NCBI RefSeq assembly: GCF_000022025.1
Contig: NC_011886.1
Location: 3,451,209-3,515,208 of the forward strand
Direction of reading: 5' to 3'
Length of the DNA: 64,000 nucleotides
Source: Pseudarthrobacter chlorophenolicus A6
Lineage (GTDB): Bacteria > Actinomycetota > Actinomycetes > Actinomycetales > Micrococcaceae
The position numbers were made by a program, and so were the translations under genes. Shown here piece by piece: positions 1-8,575 of this stretch. The stretch's first letter is position 1; the number at the start of each line of letters is the position of its first letter. Under the pieces are notes generated by a model. That model was not told the origin of the DNA, ran no database searches, and worked only from the letters and a program-made list of their open reading frames with translations.

Positions 1-825
1 GTGCTCGGCAGCTTCGAGGAAGTCCAGGACGACGGCGTCATCGCTGAAGTGCCCCAGCTGCGGCTTGTCCGTGGAGGCCAGGCCGCGGATCACCGGTGCC
101 AGGGCTGCGGCTTTGGCACGGCGCTCCGCTTCGGGCAGGGCTGCGTAGCCCGGGAGCCTGGCGCCGAAGGGGTCAGCCTTGCCGTTGTCCCTGATGTACT
201 TTTCGGCCTGGTCGATGATCCACAGCGAGTTCTGCTCTGCTTCTTCGCTGGTGGCGCCCCAGGCGGTGATGCCGTGGCCGCCCAGGATGGTGCCGATGGC
301 CTGCGGGTTGGCGTCCTTGATCGCAGCGATGTCCAGGCCCAGCTGGAATCCGGGACGGCGCCAGGGAACCCAGACCACTTTGTCACCGAAGATCTTGGTG
401 GTCAGCGCCTCGCCGTCCACCGCCGTCGCGATGGCGATGCCCGAGTCCGGGTGCAGGTGGTCCACGTGTGCGGCGTCCACCAGGCCGTGCATGGCGGTAT
501 CGATCGAGGGGGCTGCGCCGCCCTTGCCGTGCAGGCAGTAATCGAAGGCGGCCACCATTTCGTCTTCGCGCTCCACGCCCGGGTAGACGTTCTTCAGCGC
601 GTTCAGCCGGTCCAACCGCAGCACCGCCAGGTTCTGGGCCTTCAGCGTGCCGAGGTCTCCGCCGGAGCCCTTGACCCACAGGAGTTCGACGTCTTCGCCG
701 GTGACGGGGTCCTTCTCGGTGCCCTTCGCGGAGGTGTTCCCGCCGGCGAAGTTGGTGTTCCGTTTGTCCGCGCCCAGGCGGTTGGAACGGGAAATCAGGT
801 CTTCGACAGTCTTGTTGGTGGTCAT
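1..825 (-). CDS. rhaEW: Bifunctional rhamnulose-1-phosphate aldolase / short-chain dehydrogenase, N-terminal part (partial)
   Basis: The visible 275 codons encode a class II aldolase domain starting MTTNKTVEDLISRSNRLG. The glycine-rich segment NFAGGNTSAKGT and the zinc-type segment HVDHLHPDSG are typical of the RhaD/fuculose aldolase superfamily. In this fused family the aldolase splits L-rhamnulose-1-phosphate into dihydroxyacetone phosphate and L-lactaldehyde, and a C-terminal SDR domain oxidises the lactaldehyde. The SDR half would lie beyond the left edge, so the fusion is inferred from the family and not seen. The gene starts 5 bp after the rhaI stop codon, so the two are probably co-transcribed. 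A monofunctional aldolase is the alternative. Confidence 0.85.
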   Translation of the reverse strand, partial: MTTNKTVEDLISRSNRLGADKRNTNFAGGNTSAKGTEKDPVTGEDVELLWVKGSGGDLGTLKAQNLAVLRLDRLNALKNVYPGVEREDEMVAAFDYCLHGKGGAAPSIDTAMHGLVDAAHVDHLHPDSGIAIATAVDGEALTTKIFGDKVVWVPWRRPGFQLGLDIAAIKDANPQAIGTILGGHGITAWGATSEEAEQNSLWIIDQAEKYIRDNGKADPFGARLPGYAALPEAERRAKAAALAPVIRGLASTDKPQLGHFSDDAVVLDFLEAAEH

Positions 826-830
826 GAGAG

Positions 831-1997
831 TTATGCGCCCCATCCGGCTTGCTGGCCGCCTGCGCGGTCCTCGTTGATCTGTTTCTGGTAGCCGCTGGCC
901 TTGTAGGCGGCCATCGGATCGGCGGGCAGGCCGCGGGATTCGCGCCACTCGGCCAGTGCCGGGCGGACATCCGTGTAAAAGGCATCGTTGAAGATGCCGT
1001 TGGCGGCCAGGACGTCCCCGGCGCGCTGGGCCTCATTGAGCGCTGCGGTATCCACCAGCAGCGCGCGGGCTGTCATTTCCTGGACGTTCAGTACTGAGCG
1101 GATCTGGCCCGGGATCTTCTCTTCGAGGTTGTGGCACTGGTCCAGCATGAGGGCGACGCCCGAATCCTTGCCGAAGCCGCCGCCGCGGATCACCTCGTGC
1201 ATGATGCGGAAGAGCTGGAACGGATCGGCGGCACCCACGATCAGGTCGTCGTCGGCATAAAAGCGCGAGTTGAAGTCGAAGGAACCGAGCTTGCCCAGGC
1301 GCAGCAGCTGCATCACGATGAACTCGATGTTGGTGCCCGGCGCGTGGTGGCCGGTGTCCAGGCAGACGAACGCCTTCTCGCCGAGCGCCAGGGTCTGGGC
1401 GTAGGAGGTGCCCCAGTCCGGGACATCGGTGTGGTAGAAAGCCGGTTCGAAGAACTTGTACTCGAGGACCAGGCGCTGCTCGTCCCCCAGGGCGGCATAG
1501 ATTTCCTGCAGGGACTCGGCCAGGCGGTCCTGGCGGCCGCGGAGATCGTCCTGGCCCGGGTAGTTGGTGCCGTCCGCCAGCCAGATTTTCAGGTCGCGGG
1601 AGCCCGTGGCGTGCATGATCTGGATGCAGTCCAGGTGGTGGTCGATGGCACGGCGGCGGACGGCCTCGTTGGAGGACGTCAGGGAGCCGAACTTGTACTC
1701 GTCATCCTGGAAGGTGTTCGAGTTGATGGTGCCCAGGCCAACGCCCAGGCCTGCGGCGTAGTCCTTCAGGGCGGAGTAGTCATCCACCTTGTCCCACGGG
1801 ATGTGCAGCGCCACGGTGGGCGCCAGCCCGGTCAGCTCATGGACCTTGGCGGCGTCGGCCAGCTTCTCCTGGACCGTGCGCGGCGTGCCGGGCGTGCCGA
1901 ACACCTTGAACCGCGTGCCTGAATTTCCATAGGCCCACGAAGGGACCTCGATGGCAAGCTCTCCGAGCCTGCCCAGCGCCTTTGCTACGTCATTCAT
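831..1997 (-). CDS. rhaI: L-rhamnose isomerase (TIM-barrel, RhaI type)
   Basis: A 388-residue cytoplasmic enzyme expected to convert L-rhamnose to L-rhamnulose. The sequence shows the xylose-isomerase-like barrel of the Pseudomonas stutzeri-type RhaI: LEYKFFEPAFYHTD, CLDTGHHAPGTNIE and GSFDFNSRFYADDD carry the expected acidic and histidine metal and substrate ligands. Length matches this family, not the longer E. coli RhaA type. It lies between rhaM (74 bp upstream) and the aldolase gene (5 bp downstream), so isomerase and aldolase steps are in one unit. The kinase step (RhaB) is not encoded in the window and is presumably past the left edge. Confidence 0.93.
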   Translation of the reverse strand: MNDVAKALGRLGELAIEVPSWAYGNSGTRFKVFGTPGTPRTVQEKLADAAKVHELTGLAPTVALHIPWDKVDDYSALKDYAAGLGVGLGTINSNTFQDDEYKFGSLTSSNEAVRRRAIDHHLDCIQIMHATGSRDLKIWLADGTNYPGQDDLRGRQDRLAESLQEIYAALGDEQRLVLEYKFFEPAFYHTDVPDWGTSYAQTLALGEKAFVCLDTGHHAPGTNIEFIVMQLLRLGKLGSFDFNSRFYADDDLIVGAADPFQLFRIMHEVIRGGGFGKDSGVALMLDQCHNLEEKIPGQIRSVLNVQEMTARALLVDTAALNEAQRAGDVLAANGIFNDAFYTDVRPALAEWRESRGLPADPMAAYKASGYQKQINEDRAGGQQAGWGA

Positions 1998-2071
1998 GAT
2001 GGTTCTTTCCGGTGTCTTGTGCTGTGGTCTGTTGGGTACTGCCCCGCTGCAGGAGCTGGATCTGGCTGTGG

Positions 2072-2419
2072 TTACTGGGGTGTGGAACCTGCGGCCGCAA
2101 GCTGGCCGTCAAGGTTGAAGACCTCTTCCAGGACCTGGAACCCCTCGTCGGGCGCCTGGCCGGTGTTTTCAAAGAGCGTCGCCATTTCGGCCTGCCAGCG
2201 TGCATTTACTTCGGTCAGGGCCATGCGGGCCCGCACAGCGTCAAAGTCATCGCATTCGACGTAACCCACCAGGAGCCCGTCGTCCGCCAGGAACAGGGAG
2301 TAGTTGTTCCAGCCCGCTTCCTTCAGGGCACGAAGCATTTCCGGCCACACGGCGGCGTGGCGCCGCTTGTACTCATCGATCAGCGCCGGCTGGATTGAGG
2401 ACCGGAAGCACACCCTCAT
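2072..2419 (-). CDS. rhaM: L-rhamnose mutarotase
   Basis: A 115-residue protein that interconverts the alpha and beta anomers of L-rhamnose. It begins MRVCFRSSIQPALIDEYKRR and has the RhaM-type core with HAAVWPEMLRALKEAGWNNYS. An upstream in-frame ATG would add 63 residues with no RhaM similarity and would run through the promoter palindrome, so the internal ATG at 2419 was chosen. It is the first gene of the minus-strand rhamnose operon, 150 bp from the divergent LacI gene. The -10-like half of the promoter dyad lies about 26 bp before the start codon. Confidence 0.9.
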   Translation of the reverse strand: MRVCFRSSIQPALIDEYKRRHAAVWPEMLRALKEAGWNNYSLFLADDGLLVGYVECDDFDAVRARMALTEVNARWQAEMATLFENTGQAPDEGFQVLEEVFNLDGQLAAAGSTPQ

Positions 2420-2444
2420 CTGGAACTCTCCTGAACTCGCGGAT

Positions 2445-2474
2445 ATTTGAATCGTTTCATTGGTACGATTCAAA
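2445..2474 (-). promoter_or_regulatory. Promoter/operator dyad of the rhaM operon
   Basis: A perfect inverted repeat: TTTGAATCGT (2446-2455), 9-nt spacer, ACGATTCAAA (2465-2474). Read on the minus strand it contains TTGAAT (2468-2473), a 17-nt spacer and TCAAAT (2445-2450), acceptable -35 and -10 boxes for rhaM. The left half embeds TGAATCGTTTCA, a LacI-family-like palindrome with a central CG. A repressor bound here would cover both promoter elements. The adjacent divergent LacI gene is the obvious candidate. Confidence 0.65.
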
Positions 2475-2569
2475 GTACTCTTGACCTGAGTAGGTGTCAA
2501 GCATTTCCACCCGGTCCCAGCAATTGGTCCGTGGAAGTCAGGGCATCCGGACCAGCAGCTCGGAGAATC

Positions 2570-3583
2570 ATGAACCGCACCGCCAGTATCAAGGACGTTG
2601 CCAACCACGCCAGCGTTGCCGTGGGCACCGTCTCAAACGTGCTGAATTACCCGGACCGGGTGTCCCAGCGCACCAAGGAACGTGTCCTGAAGGCCATCGA
2701 CGAACTGGGCTTTGTCCGGAACGACGCGGCCCGGCAGCTCCGCGCCGGCCACAGCCGCACGGTGGGGCTGATTGTCCTTGACGTGGGAAACCCGTTCTTC
2801 ACGTCGGTGGTCCGGGCGGCCGAGGATGCCGCCAGCGTCCACGGCAGCGCAGTACTGCTGGGCGACAGCGGGCACGACGCCGGCCGGGAGGCCAACTACA
2901 TCGATCTTTTCCAGGAGCAGCGGGTCCAGGGCCTCCTGATCTCCCCCGTTGGCGACGTCACCGAGCGGCTGGACCTCCTCCGCGAGCGCGGCGTGCCCAC
3001 GGTCCTGGTGGACCGCCTGGCGGACGAGTCCAGGTTCAGTTCCGTTTCCGTGGATGACGACGCCGGCGGGTACCTCGCAGCCCGGCACCTGCTTGAGACC
3101 GGCCGCCGTCGGCTCGCGTTCGTGGGCGGCCCCACCTCCATCCGGCAGGTGTCGGACCGCCTGCAGGGCGCGCAGCGAGCGGTCGGGGAAAAACCCGACG
3201 CAACGCTGGAGGTGCTCGCCTCGGAAGGGATGACTGTGCTGGCCGGCCGCAGCGTGGGCAACATGCTGGTGGAACGCGGCAGGGCGGACCTGCCGGACGG
3301 CATCTTCTGCGCCAACGACCTCCTGGCCCTCGGCGTCATGCAGTCCCTCACCATGACCCATACCTTCCGAATCCCGGAGGACGTGGCGCTGATCGGGTAC
3401 GACGACATCGACTTTGCCGTCTCGGCAGTGGTTCCGCTGTCCTCCATCCAGCAGCCCACCGAGGCGCTGGGCCGCACCGCCATCGAGCTGCTCACCGAGG
3501 AAGTGGAGTCCCAAAACCCCACGCACCGCGCGGTGGTGTTCACTCCGGAGCTCGTGGTCAGGCAGAGCACCGGCAAGGCGTAG
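2570..3583 (+). CDS. LacI-family transcriptional regulator (LacI-A, probable rhamnose regulator)
   Basis: A 337-residue LacI/GalR repressor. The N-terminal helix-turn-helix reads ASIKDVANHASVAVGTVSNVLN, followed by the hinge region ending RQLRAGHSRTVG and a periplasmic-binding-like sensor domain with ANDLLALGVMQ and GYDDIDFA. The start at 2570 has a GGAG site 5-8 bp upstream; a longer upstream frame has no family similarity. It is divergent from rhaM and converges with the DUF1961 gene, whose stop lies only 6 bp away. It probably senses L-rhamnose or a rhamnose-containing intermediate and binds the TGAATCGTTTCA-type sites listed here. The effector is inference. Confidence 0.9.
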   Translation: MNRTASIKDVANHASVAVGTVSNVLNYPDRVSQRTKERVLKAIDELGFVRNDAARQLRAGHSRTVGLIVLDVGNPFFTSVVRAAEDAASVHGSAVLLGDSGHDAGREANYIDLFQEQRVQGLLISPVGDVTERLDLLRERGVPTVLVDRLADESRFSSVSVDDDAGGYLAARHLLETGRRRLAFVGGPTSIRQVSDRLQGAQRAVGEKPDATLEVLASEGMTVLAGRSVGNMLVERGRADLPDGIFCANDLLALGVMQSLTMTHTFRIPEDVALIGYDDIDFAVSAVVPLSSIQQPTEALGRTAIELLTEEVESQNPTHRAVVFTPELVVRQSTGKA

Positions 3584-3589
3584 GACGCG

Positions 3590-4264
3590 TCAGCGAAGCT
3601 TCTCCACCACCAGGTTCCGGTAGGCGGCCCGCAGCGGGGCCATCTGCCGGAACCCGATCCGGCCGCCGGGGAGGATCCTGCCCGAGGAGTCCGTCCACTC
3701 GAACAGGGTCAACCCGTTGATGGCAAAGGACACCTGCGGGCCGTCCTTCACCACTTCCAGGCGGTAGAAGTCCACGGCGTCTTCCGTGGGCGGCAGCGGG
3801 TCAGCGCCCTGTGCCACCAGTTCGAAGCCTGCACTCTTGCGAAGGTTGCACGTCCGGAAAGCCCGCTCGGATTCGTACTTGTGCCGGAAATACGAGACGT
3901 GCAGGGCATCGATGTCCCCCGAATGGTACTGCGGATAGAACCCGGTCCGCGGGGCCAGGTCCGGGCTGAAGAGGTCCAGCCCGCCCTGGCCGGCGGCGGC
4001 GAAGAACAACATGGCCAGGCCCGGTTCTTCGAGCGGCCGGAACTCCCAGCTGATGCGGATCCCGTCCGGAAACTCCTCCGGGCACCAGAACGTCCAGTGC
4101 GCGTGGTCCCCGAATTCGGCGTCGTCCAGTGAACCGGACAGCTCCAGCGCCCCGGAGTGGCTGCCCAGCTGCAGCGGCCCTTCGGCCACCCAGTCTGTGA
4201 CGGCCGCCGGGCCTTCCAGCGCGTTGCTGTATAGCACCCCGGTGCTCCGTATGGCGGTGCCCAC
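3590..4264 (-). CDS. DUF1961 family protein (YesU-like)
   Basis: A 224-residue soluble protein with no signal peptide. It matches the DUF1961 family (B. subtilis YesU), a concanavalin-like beta-sandwich, in segments such as HWTFWCPEEFPDGIRISWEF and FYPQYHSGDIDALHVSYFRH and in overall length. The GTG start at 4264 directly abuts the stop codon of the upstream acetylesterase, so the two are translationally coupled. In B. subtilis yesT (acetylesterase) and yesU are also neighbours in a rhamnogalacturonan operon, which supports the assignment. The biochemical role of the family is not established; a carbohydrate-active role is inferred from context. Confidence 0.8.
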   Translation of the reverse strand: MGTAIRSTGVLYSNALEGPAAVTDWVAEGPLQLGSHSGALELSGSLDDAEFGDHAHWTFWCPEEFPDGIRISWEFRPLEEPGLAMLFFAAAGQGGLDLFSPDLAPRTGFYPQYHSGDIDALHVSYFRHKYESERAFRTCNLRKSAGFELVAQGADPLPPTEDAVDFYRLEVVKDGPQVSFAINGLTLFEWTDSSGRILPGGRIGFRQMAPLRAAYRNLVVEKLR

Positions 4265-4981
4265 TCAGGCGCGTCCCGCCGTCGTGCCGGCAAAGGCCGC
4301 TGCCGCCAGGACAGCCGGGACGAGCTCCAGCTCCGCAAGCCGGGCTGCCACGTGCTCCGCAACCAGGGCCGCACCTTCCTGGGAGAAATGGGTGTTGTCC
4401 GCCAACCCGTCGGGCCAGTAGGCATGCTCCCCCGGGGCGAAGTGGCAGAACAGCGCCACGGATTCCTCCCGCCCCAGGCGGACGTACAGCTCCCGCGTCC
4501 AGGTGTTGAGGTCGATCACCGGGACGCCGAGTTCCAGCCCCAGTTCACGGACCACTTCGGGGTAGTCCTCCAGGCTGTCCTCCAGCACCTCGCCCATGCC
4601 GGCGGACGACGGCGGCACGTCACGGAAGTGCCGCCGTTCCACGGAGGTGCACAGCACCGGAGCCGCGCCCAGGGCCCGCACCTCTCCCACCATGGTGCGG
4701 AGGTTGGCCGCGTAGCCGGTGCGCGCTGCGAGGTGCTGCTTCTTCTGGTCGTTGTGGCCGAACTGGATGAGAACCAGGTCCCCTGCTCCGGCCTCTGCCA
4801 GCAGCGCCGCCCACAGCCCTTCGTCGCGGAACGATTCGGTGCTCGCCCCTCCCTTGGCGAAGTTGTGGACCGCCGCCTGCCGGTAGGCGTGCGGGGCCAG
4901 CTGCGCGCCCCACCCGCTCATGGGGTACTCGTGCGTGGGGCAGTTGGCGACGGTGGAATCACCGGCGAGCAGGATCTTCAT
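4265..4981 (-). CDS. Rhamnogalacturonan acetylesterase-like SGNH/GDSL hydrolase
   Basis: A 238-residue SGNH hydrolase predicted to remove acetyl groups from rhamnogalacturonan oligosaccharides. Block I is GDSTVAN (nucleophile serine at residue 9), a later block has QFGHND, and the C-terminal DNTHFS supplies the Asp/His pair. This matches the CE12 (RgaE/YesT) arrangement. No signal peptide is visible, so it should act in the cytoplasm on imported fragments. It is 23 bp downstream of the Lpl-type permease gene and coupled to the DUF1961 gene. The start at 4981 was chosen because upstream in-frame codons encode the permease region in another frame. Confidence 0.85.
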   Translation of the reverse strand: MKILLAGDSTVANCPTHEYPMSGWGAQLAPHAYRQAAVHNFAKGGASTESFRDEGLWAALLAEAGAGDLVLIQFGHNDQKKQHLAARTGYAANLRTMVGEVRALGAAPVLCTSVERRHFRDVPPSSAGMGEVLEDSLEDYPEVVRELGLELGVPVIDLNTWTRELYVRLGREESVALFCHFAPGEHAYWPDGLADNTHFSQEGAALVAEHVAARLAELELVPAVLAAAAFAGTTAGRA

Positions 4982-5004
4982 GGTCTTCTTTCTCTGGTTA
5001 TGGG

Positions 5005-5877
5005 TCAGCCCTTGACGGAGCCGATGAGCATGCCCTTGGCGAAGTGTTTCTGCAGGAACGGGTAGAAGATCAGGATGGGCAGGGTGGCCACCACGATCAC
5101 GGCGAACTTGATGCCCTGTTCCGGCGGAATGTAGTTGGGGTCCACGTTGCCGGTGCCCAGCAGGTCCGAGGCTGCGGTGACCTGGCGCAGGTACATCTGC
5201 AGGGTCCATTTGGAGTTGTCGCTGAGGTAGAGCAGCGGCGACATGAAGTCGTTCCAGATACCCACGGCGTAGAACAGGGCGAACGTGGCCAGGACGGGCT
5301 TGGACAGCGGCAGCAGGATCCGCCACAGGATCCCGATTTCCGTGGCACCGTCCATCTTGGCCGACTCCTCCAGCTCGGCGGGGAGCTCCTGGAAGAAGTT
5401 CTTGATGATGATCAGGCTGAACGGGTTGATCGCCGCCGGCAGGATCAGGGCCCAATAGGAGTTGAGCAGTCCCAGGTCCTTGACCAGGAGGAAGGTGGGG
5501 ATCATGCCGCCGGAAAACACCATGGCGAAGACCACCAGTGACAGGATGAGCTTGCGTCCCCGGAGGGTCTTCTTGGCCAGCGGGTAGGCCATGGTCACCG
5601 TGAACGCCAGCTGGACCACCGTTCCGACGGCGGTGACCAGGATGGTGGTGATGAGCGCCCTGGTGAAGGCCGGCGTCGAGAAGATGTACTCGTAGGAGCC
5701 CAGGCTGAACTGCTCGGGCCAGACGAAGAACGCCCGCCGGGTGATTTCCGCTTCGGTGGCGAACGAGCCGGCGAATACGTAGACGAACGGCAGCAGCGTG
5801 ACGATGCCCACCAGGGAGAGGAAGACGTAGTTGGCGGCGTCGAACACCCGGCCGCCGGTGGTGTTGTGGATCTTCAT
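5005..5877 (-). CDS. ABC transporter permease, LplC/YtcP type
   Basis: A 290-residue inner-membrane permease with about six hydrophobic segments. The cytoplasmic EAA loop reads EESAKMDGATEIGILWRI, the contact site for the ATPase, and the protein ends in the family-typical KGMLIGSVKG. It overlaps the upstream permease gene by one base (TAATG). With the LplB-like partner and the lipoprotein it forms a polysaccharide-oligomer importer of the type found in B. subtilis lpl/yes loci. No ATP-binding subunit is adjacent, so a shared ATPase encoded elsewhere is likely. Confidence 0.92.
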   Translation of the reverse strand: MKIHNTTGGRVFDAANYVFLSLVGIVTLLPFVYVFAGSFATEAEITRRAFFVWPEQFSLGSYEYIFSTPAFTRALITTILVTAVGTVVQLAFTVTMAYPLAKKTLRGRKLILSLVVFAMVFSGGMIPTFLLVKDLGLLNSYWALILPAAINPFSLIIIKNFFQELPAELEESAKMDGATEIGILWRILLPLSKPVLATFALFYAVGIWNDFMSPLLYLSDNSKWTLQMYLRQVTAASDLLGTGNVDPNYIPPEQGIKFAVIVVATLPILIFYPFLQKHFAKGMLIGSVKG

Positions 5878-6854
5878 TAGAACAGTCCGCTCTGGTTGAA
5901 CCGCTTGGCCAGCCAGTTGGTGCCGAAGATCAGCACCAGGCCCACCAGGGATTTGAACAGGCCCACCGCGGTGGAGTAGGAGTAGGCGCCCTGGGTGATG
6001 CCTACGAAGTACACGTAGGTGTCAAAGACATCCGCGACGTCCCGGTTCAGGGCGTTGGTCATCAGGTAGATCTGTTCGAAGCCGGTGTTGAGCATCTGCC
6101 CGATCGCCAGGATCAGCATCACGATGATGGTGGACCGGATCCCGGGAAGCGTGATGTGCCAGACCCGCCGGAACCGGCCGGCGCCGTCGATGATCGCGGC
6201 CTCGTACTGGTCCTGGTCAACGGTGGACAGGGCGGCGAGGAAGATGATGGTTCCCCAGCCGGTGTTCTTCCAGATTTCCTGCAGCACGATCAGCGGCCGG
6301 AACCAGGCGGGATCGGACAGGAAGTCGATGTTGGTGCCCAAAAGGTTGTTCAGGAACTGGAACATCGGTCCGATGTCCAGCGCGAACAGCAGGAAGCTCA
6401 ACGACGCCACGATGGTCCAGGACAGGAAGTGCGGAATGTACACCAGGGTCTGGACCGTGCGTTTCAGGATGGAAAGGCGGACCTCGTTCAGCAGCAGGGC
6501 CAGCACGATGGTCAGCGGGAACGCGATGCCCAGGTTCAGGAACGCCAGGATCAGGGTGTTGCCCAGCAGGCGCGGGAAGTCCGGGTTGGAGAAGAAGTCC
6601 TCGAAGTGCTGGGTGCCCACCCACTGGCTGCCGTTGACGCCCAGGAACGGGACGTAGTCCTTGAAGGCGATGGACACCCCGTACATGGGGCCGTAGCGGA
6701 ACACCGCGAAGTACAGCACACCCGGCAACAGCAGCAGGTACAGCCACTTGTAGTGCGCGAAGTGGACGGAGAACTTGGCGTTCTTCCGCTCCCGGGCGGG
6801 CGGCCGGCTGGCCGCCCGCCCTGAGGCCTCAGCCTCGACGACAGGGGCTGCCAT
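5877..6854 (-). CDS. ABC transporter permease, LplB type
   Basis: A 325-residue permease with six predicted membrane spans after a charged 30-residue N-terminus. It has the LplB-like opening LYLLLLPGVLYFAVFRYGPM followed by YGVSIAFKDY, and an EAA loop YEAAIIDGAGRFRRVWHITL. It sits between the solute-binding lipoprotein gene (stop at 6855, directly adjacent) and the LplC-type partner. The tight spacing indicates a single transcript for lipoprotein, both permeases, acetylesterase and DUF1961. Confidence 0.92.
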   Translation of the reverse strand: MAAPVVEAEASGRAASRPPARERKNAKFSVHFAHYKWLYLLLLPGVLYFAVFRYGPMYGVSIAFKDYVPFLGVNGSQWVGTQHFEDFFSNPDFPRLLGNTLILAFLNLGIAFPLTIVLALLLNEVRLSILKRTVQTLVYIPHFLSWTIVASLSFLLFALDIGPMFQFLNNLLGTNIDFLSDPAWFRPLIVLQEIWKNTGWGTIIFLAALSTVDQDQYEAAIIDGAGRFRRVWHITLPGIRSTIIVMLILAIGQMLNTGFEQIYLMTNALNRDVADVFDTYVYFVGITQGAYSYSTAVGLFKSLVGLVLIFGTNWLAKRFNQSGLF

Positions 6855-8387
6855 TTACTTGTTGTCCTGCCAGAGCTTGTTGATCTCTTCCTTGACCTTG
6901 TTGCCGCCGCTGGTGTCCCAGAGCTTGATGGCGTCCTTCAGCCCCTGCTCATCGAGCTGTCCGGCAAGGTACTTGATCCGGGCGTCGGCCACGATGTTGT
7001 CCAGCTGCGCACCCTTGGCCACGTAGGTGGCGGAGACGTACGGGGCGGCGGGGTTGTAGACGGCGCTCTTAAGGTCCTCAGCCATGACCTCTGTGCGCTT
7101 GTCGAAGACCTGCTGCTCGTACTCGCTTGCCTGCTTGACCGGGTAGAAGTTGTTGCCGGCCACGTTCATGCCCAGCTGCGCGTAGCTCTTGATATCGGTG
7201 CTGACAGCCTTGCCCTCGGGGGTTTCGGGCTTGATGGTGGCGGCCTTGCCGTCCTCCACGGTGAAGTTGACGCCCTCGATGCCGTTGTTCAGGAGGGTGG
7301 CAACCTCCTTGCCGTTCAGGGTGTTCAGCACTTCCAGGACCTTGTCCAGCTCGGCCTCGGTGCGGACGCTGGACTTGGGGACGGCCAGGAAGCCGGAGTA
7401 GCCGTCGGTGGGGTGGGCGTGGAGTTCGCCGTCGGGGCCTTCAAGGTTGCCTACGAAGCCCACCTTGTTCTGGAAGTTGTTGGGATCGGCCTGCTTGAAG
7501 AGGTTGACCAGGACGCTGACGCGGGAATCAACGTCCACAATGATGCCGCCCTTGCCGTTGAAGAACGGCTCGTTCCACTTGGTGCCGTCAAACGTGGCGA
7601 AGTCCGGGTTGATGAGCTTCTCATCCACCATCTTCTTGACGAACCGGTTGGCCTCAAGGAACTCGTCGGTCTCGAAGCTGGGGATCAGCTTTCCGTCCTT
7701 TTCGGTCCACCGGTTGCCGGCGCCGTACCATTCCTCGATCAGGTCGTAGGGGCTGTTGGTGCCCAGGGCGCCCCACTTGGGGATGGTGATGCCCCACGTG
7801 TCATTCTGGCCGTTGCCGTCCGGGTCCTGCTCGGTGAACGCCTTGGCCACCTTGTAGAGGTCCTCGGTGGTCTTGGGCGGCTGCAGTCCCAGCTTGTCCA
7901 GCCAGTCCTGGCGGAACATCACGGCGGCACGCATGGGCGCACGGCCGCGGTAGACGCCGTAGACCTTGCCGTTGATGCTGGCGTTCTCCTGGATGTCGGG
8001 GAACGTGGTCTTCAGGTTCGGGTACTTGTCGAGCTTGTCGGTCAGGTCCCAGAAAGCGCCCGCTTCGGCGTTCTTGACGAAGCCGGGGGTCTTGCCCTGG
8101 ATGACCATGATCTGCGGAATATCGGAGCCGGCCAGCGTGATGTTGGTCTTGTCCTCGTAGGAGGAGTTGGGCGTCCAGGTGATGTTGATGTCTTTCCCGG
8201 TGAGTTCTTCCAGCTTCTTCTGGACGGCGCCGTCCGCGCTGGGCGGCTGGGCCTCAAGGAACGGGGCCATGATGGACACGCTGGTGAGGTCTGCGGCGGG
8301 TTCGTTGCCGCCGCCGCTGCAGGCGGTGAGGGAGATGGCGGAGATGGTGACGACGGCGGCCGCCAGGGTGAGTTTCCTACGGATCAT
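6855..8387 (-). CDS. Extracellular solute-binding lipoprotein, LplA type
   Basis: A 510-residue binding protein. The signal peptide MIRRKLTLAAAVVTISAIS leads to the lipobox LTAC with lipidated Cys at residue 23, then a long family-typical body with GKTPGFVKNAEAGAFWDLTD and a C-terminal KEEINKLWQDNK. It is longer than the other binding proteins in the window (428-450 residues), as expected for the LplA/YtcQ subgroup. It probably captures rhamnogalacturonan oligosaccharides for the adjacent LplB/LplC permeases. A TGATACGTTTCA operator-like site lies 53 bp upstream of the start. The ATG at 8387 has AGGAAAAG just upstream. Confidence 0.92.
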   Translation of the reverse strand: MIRRKLTLAAAVVTISAISLTACSGGGNEPAADLTSVSIMAPFLEAQPPSADGAVQKKLEELTGKDINITWTPNSSYEDKTNITLAGSDIPQIMVIQGKTPGFVKNAEAGAFWDLTDKLDKYPNLKTTFPDIQENASINGKVYGVYRGRAPMRAAVMFRQDWLDKLGLQPPKTTEDLYKVAKAFTEQDPDGNGQNDTWGITIPKWGALGTNSPYDLIEEWYGAGNRWTEKDGKLIPSFETDEFLEANRFVKKMVDEKLINPDFATFDGTKWNEPFFNGKGGIIVDVDSRVSVLVNLFKQADPNNFQNKVGFVGNLEGPDGELHAHPTDGYSGFLAVPKSSVRTEAELDKVLEVLNTLNGKEVATLLNNGIEGVNFTVEDGKAATIKPETPEGKAVSTDIKSYAQLGMNVAGNNFYPVKQASEYEQQVFDKRTEVMAEDLKSAVYNPAAPYVSATYVAKGAQLDNIVADARIKYLAGQLDEQGLKDAIKLWDTSGGNKVKEEINKLWQDNK

Positions 8388-8438
8388 GGCTTTTCCTTTT
8401 CCACTTCTTCGGGGTTTCGATTGGTCACACAGACCAGG

Positions 8439-8451
8439 TTGATACGTTTCA
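8439..8451. promoter_or_regulatory. LacI-A-type operator-like site upstream of the LplA-type gene
   Basis: TTGATACGTTTCA resembles the site in the rhaM promoter (TTGAATCGTTTCA), differing at two adjacent positions. A second related element, ACGATT, follows at 8459-8464, as in the rhaM dyad. The 188-bp interval 8388-8575 otherwise holds the lipoprotein leader and a weak GC-rich hairpin after the YesL gene. Confidence 0.5.
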
Positions 8452-8575
8452 TTTCTGGACGATTGGGCAGGGCAGGCAGGGCAGGGTTGGGCTTGCCTAT
8501 GGACGGGCGCTCCGGCATACCCCATCGGAGCGGTGCCGCGGCGGGAGCCGCGCCGACAGCCAGGCGGTCAGCCGG

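Noticed and set aside
1..891. Long open frame on the plus strand opposite the aldolase gene
   Set aside because: It mirrors a clear class II aldolase on the minus strand; long antisense frames are a by-product of G/C third-position bias.
3584..3589. Terminator between lacI-A and the DUF1961 gene
   Set aside because: Only six bases separate the convergent stops and no hairpin is visible there.
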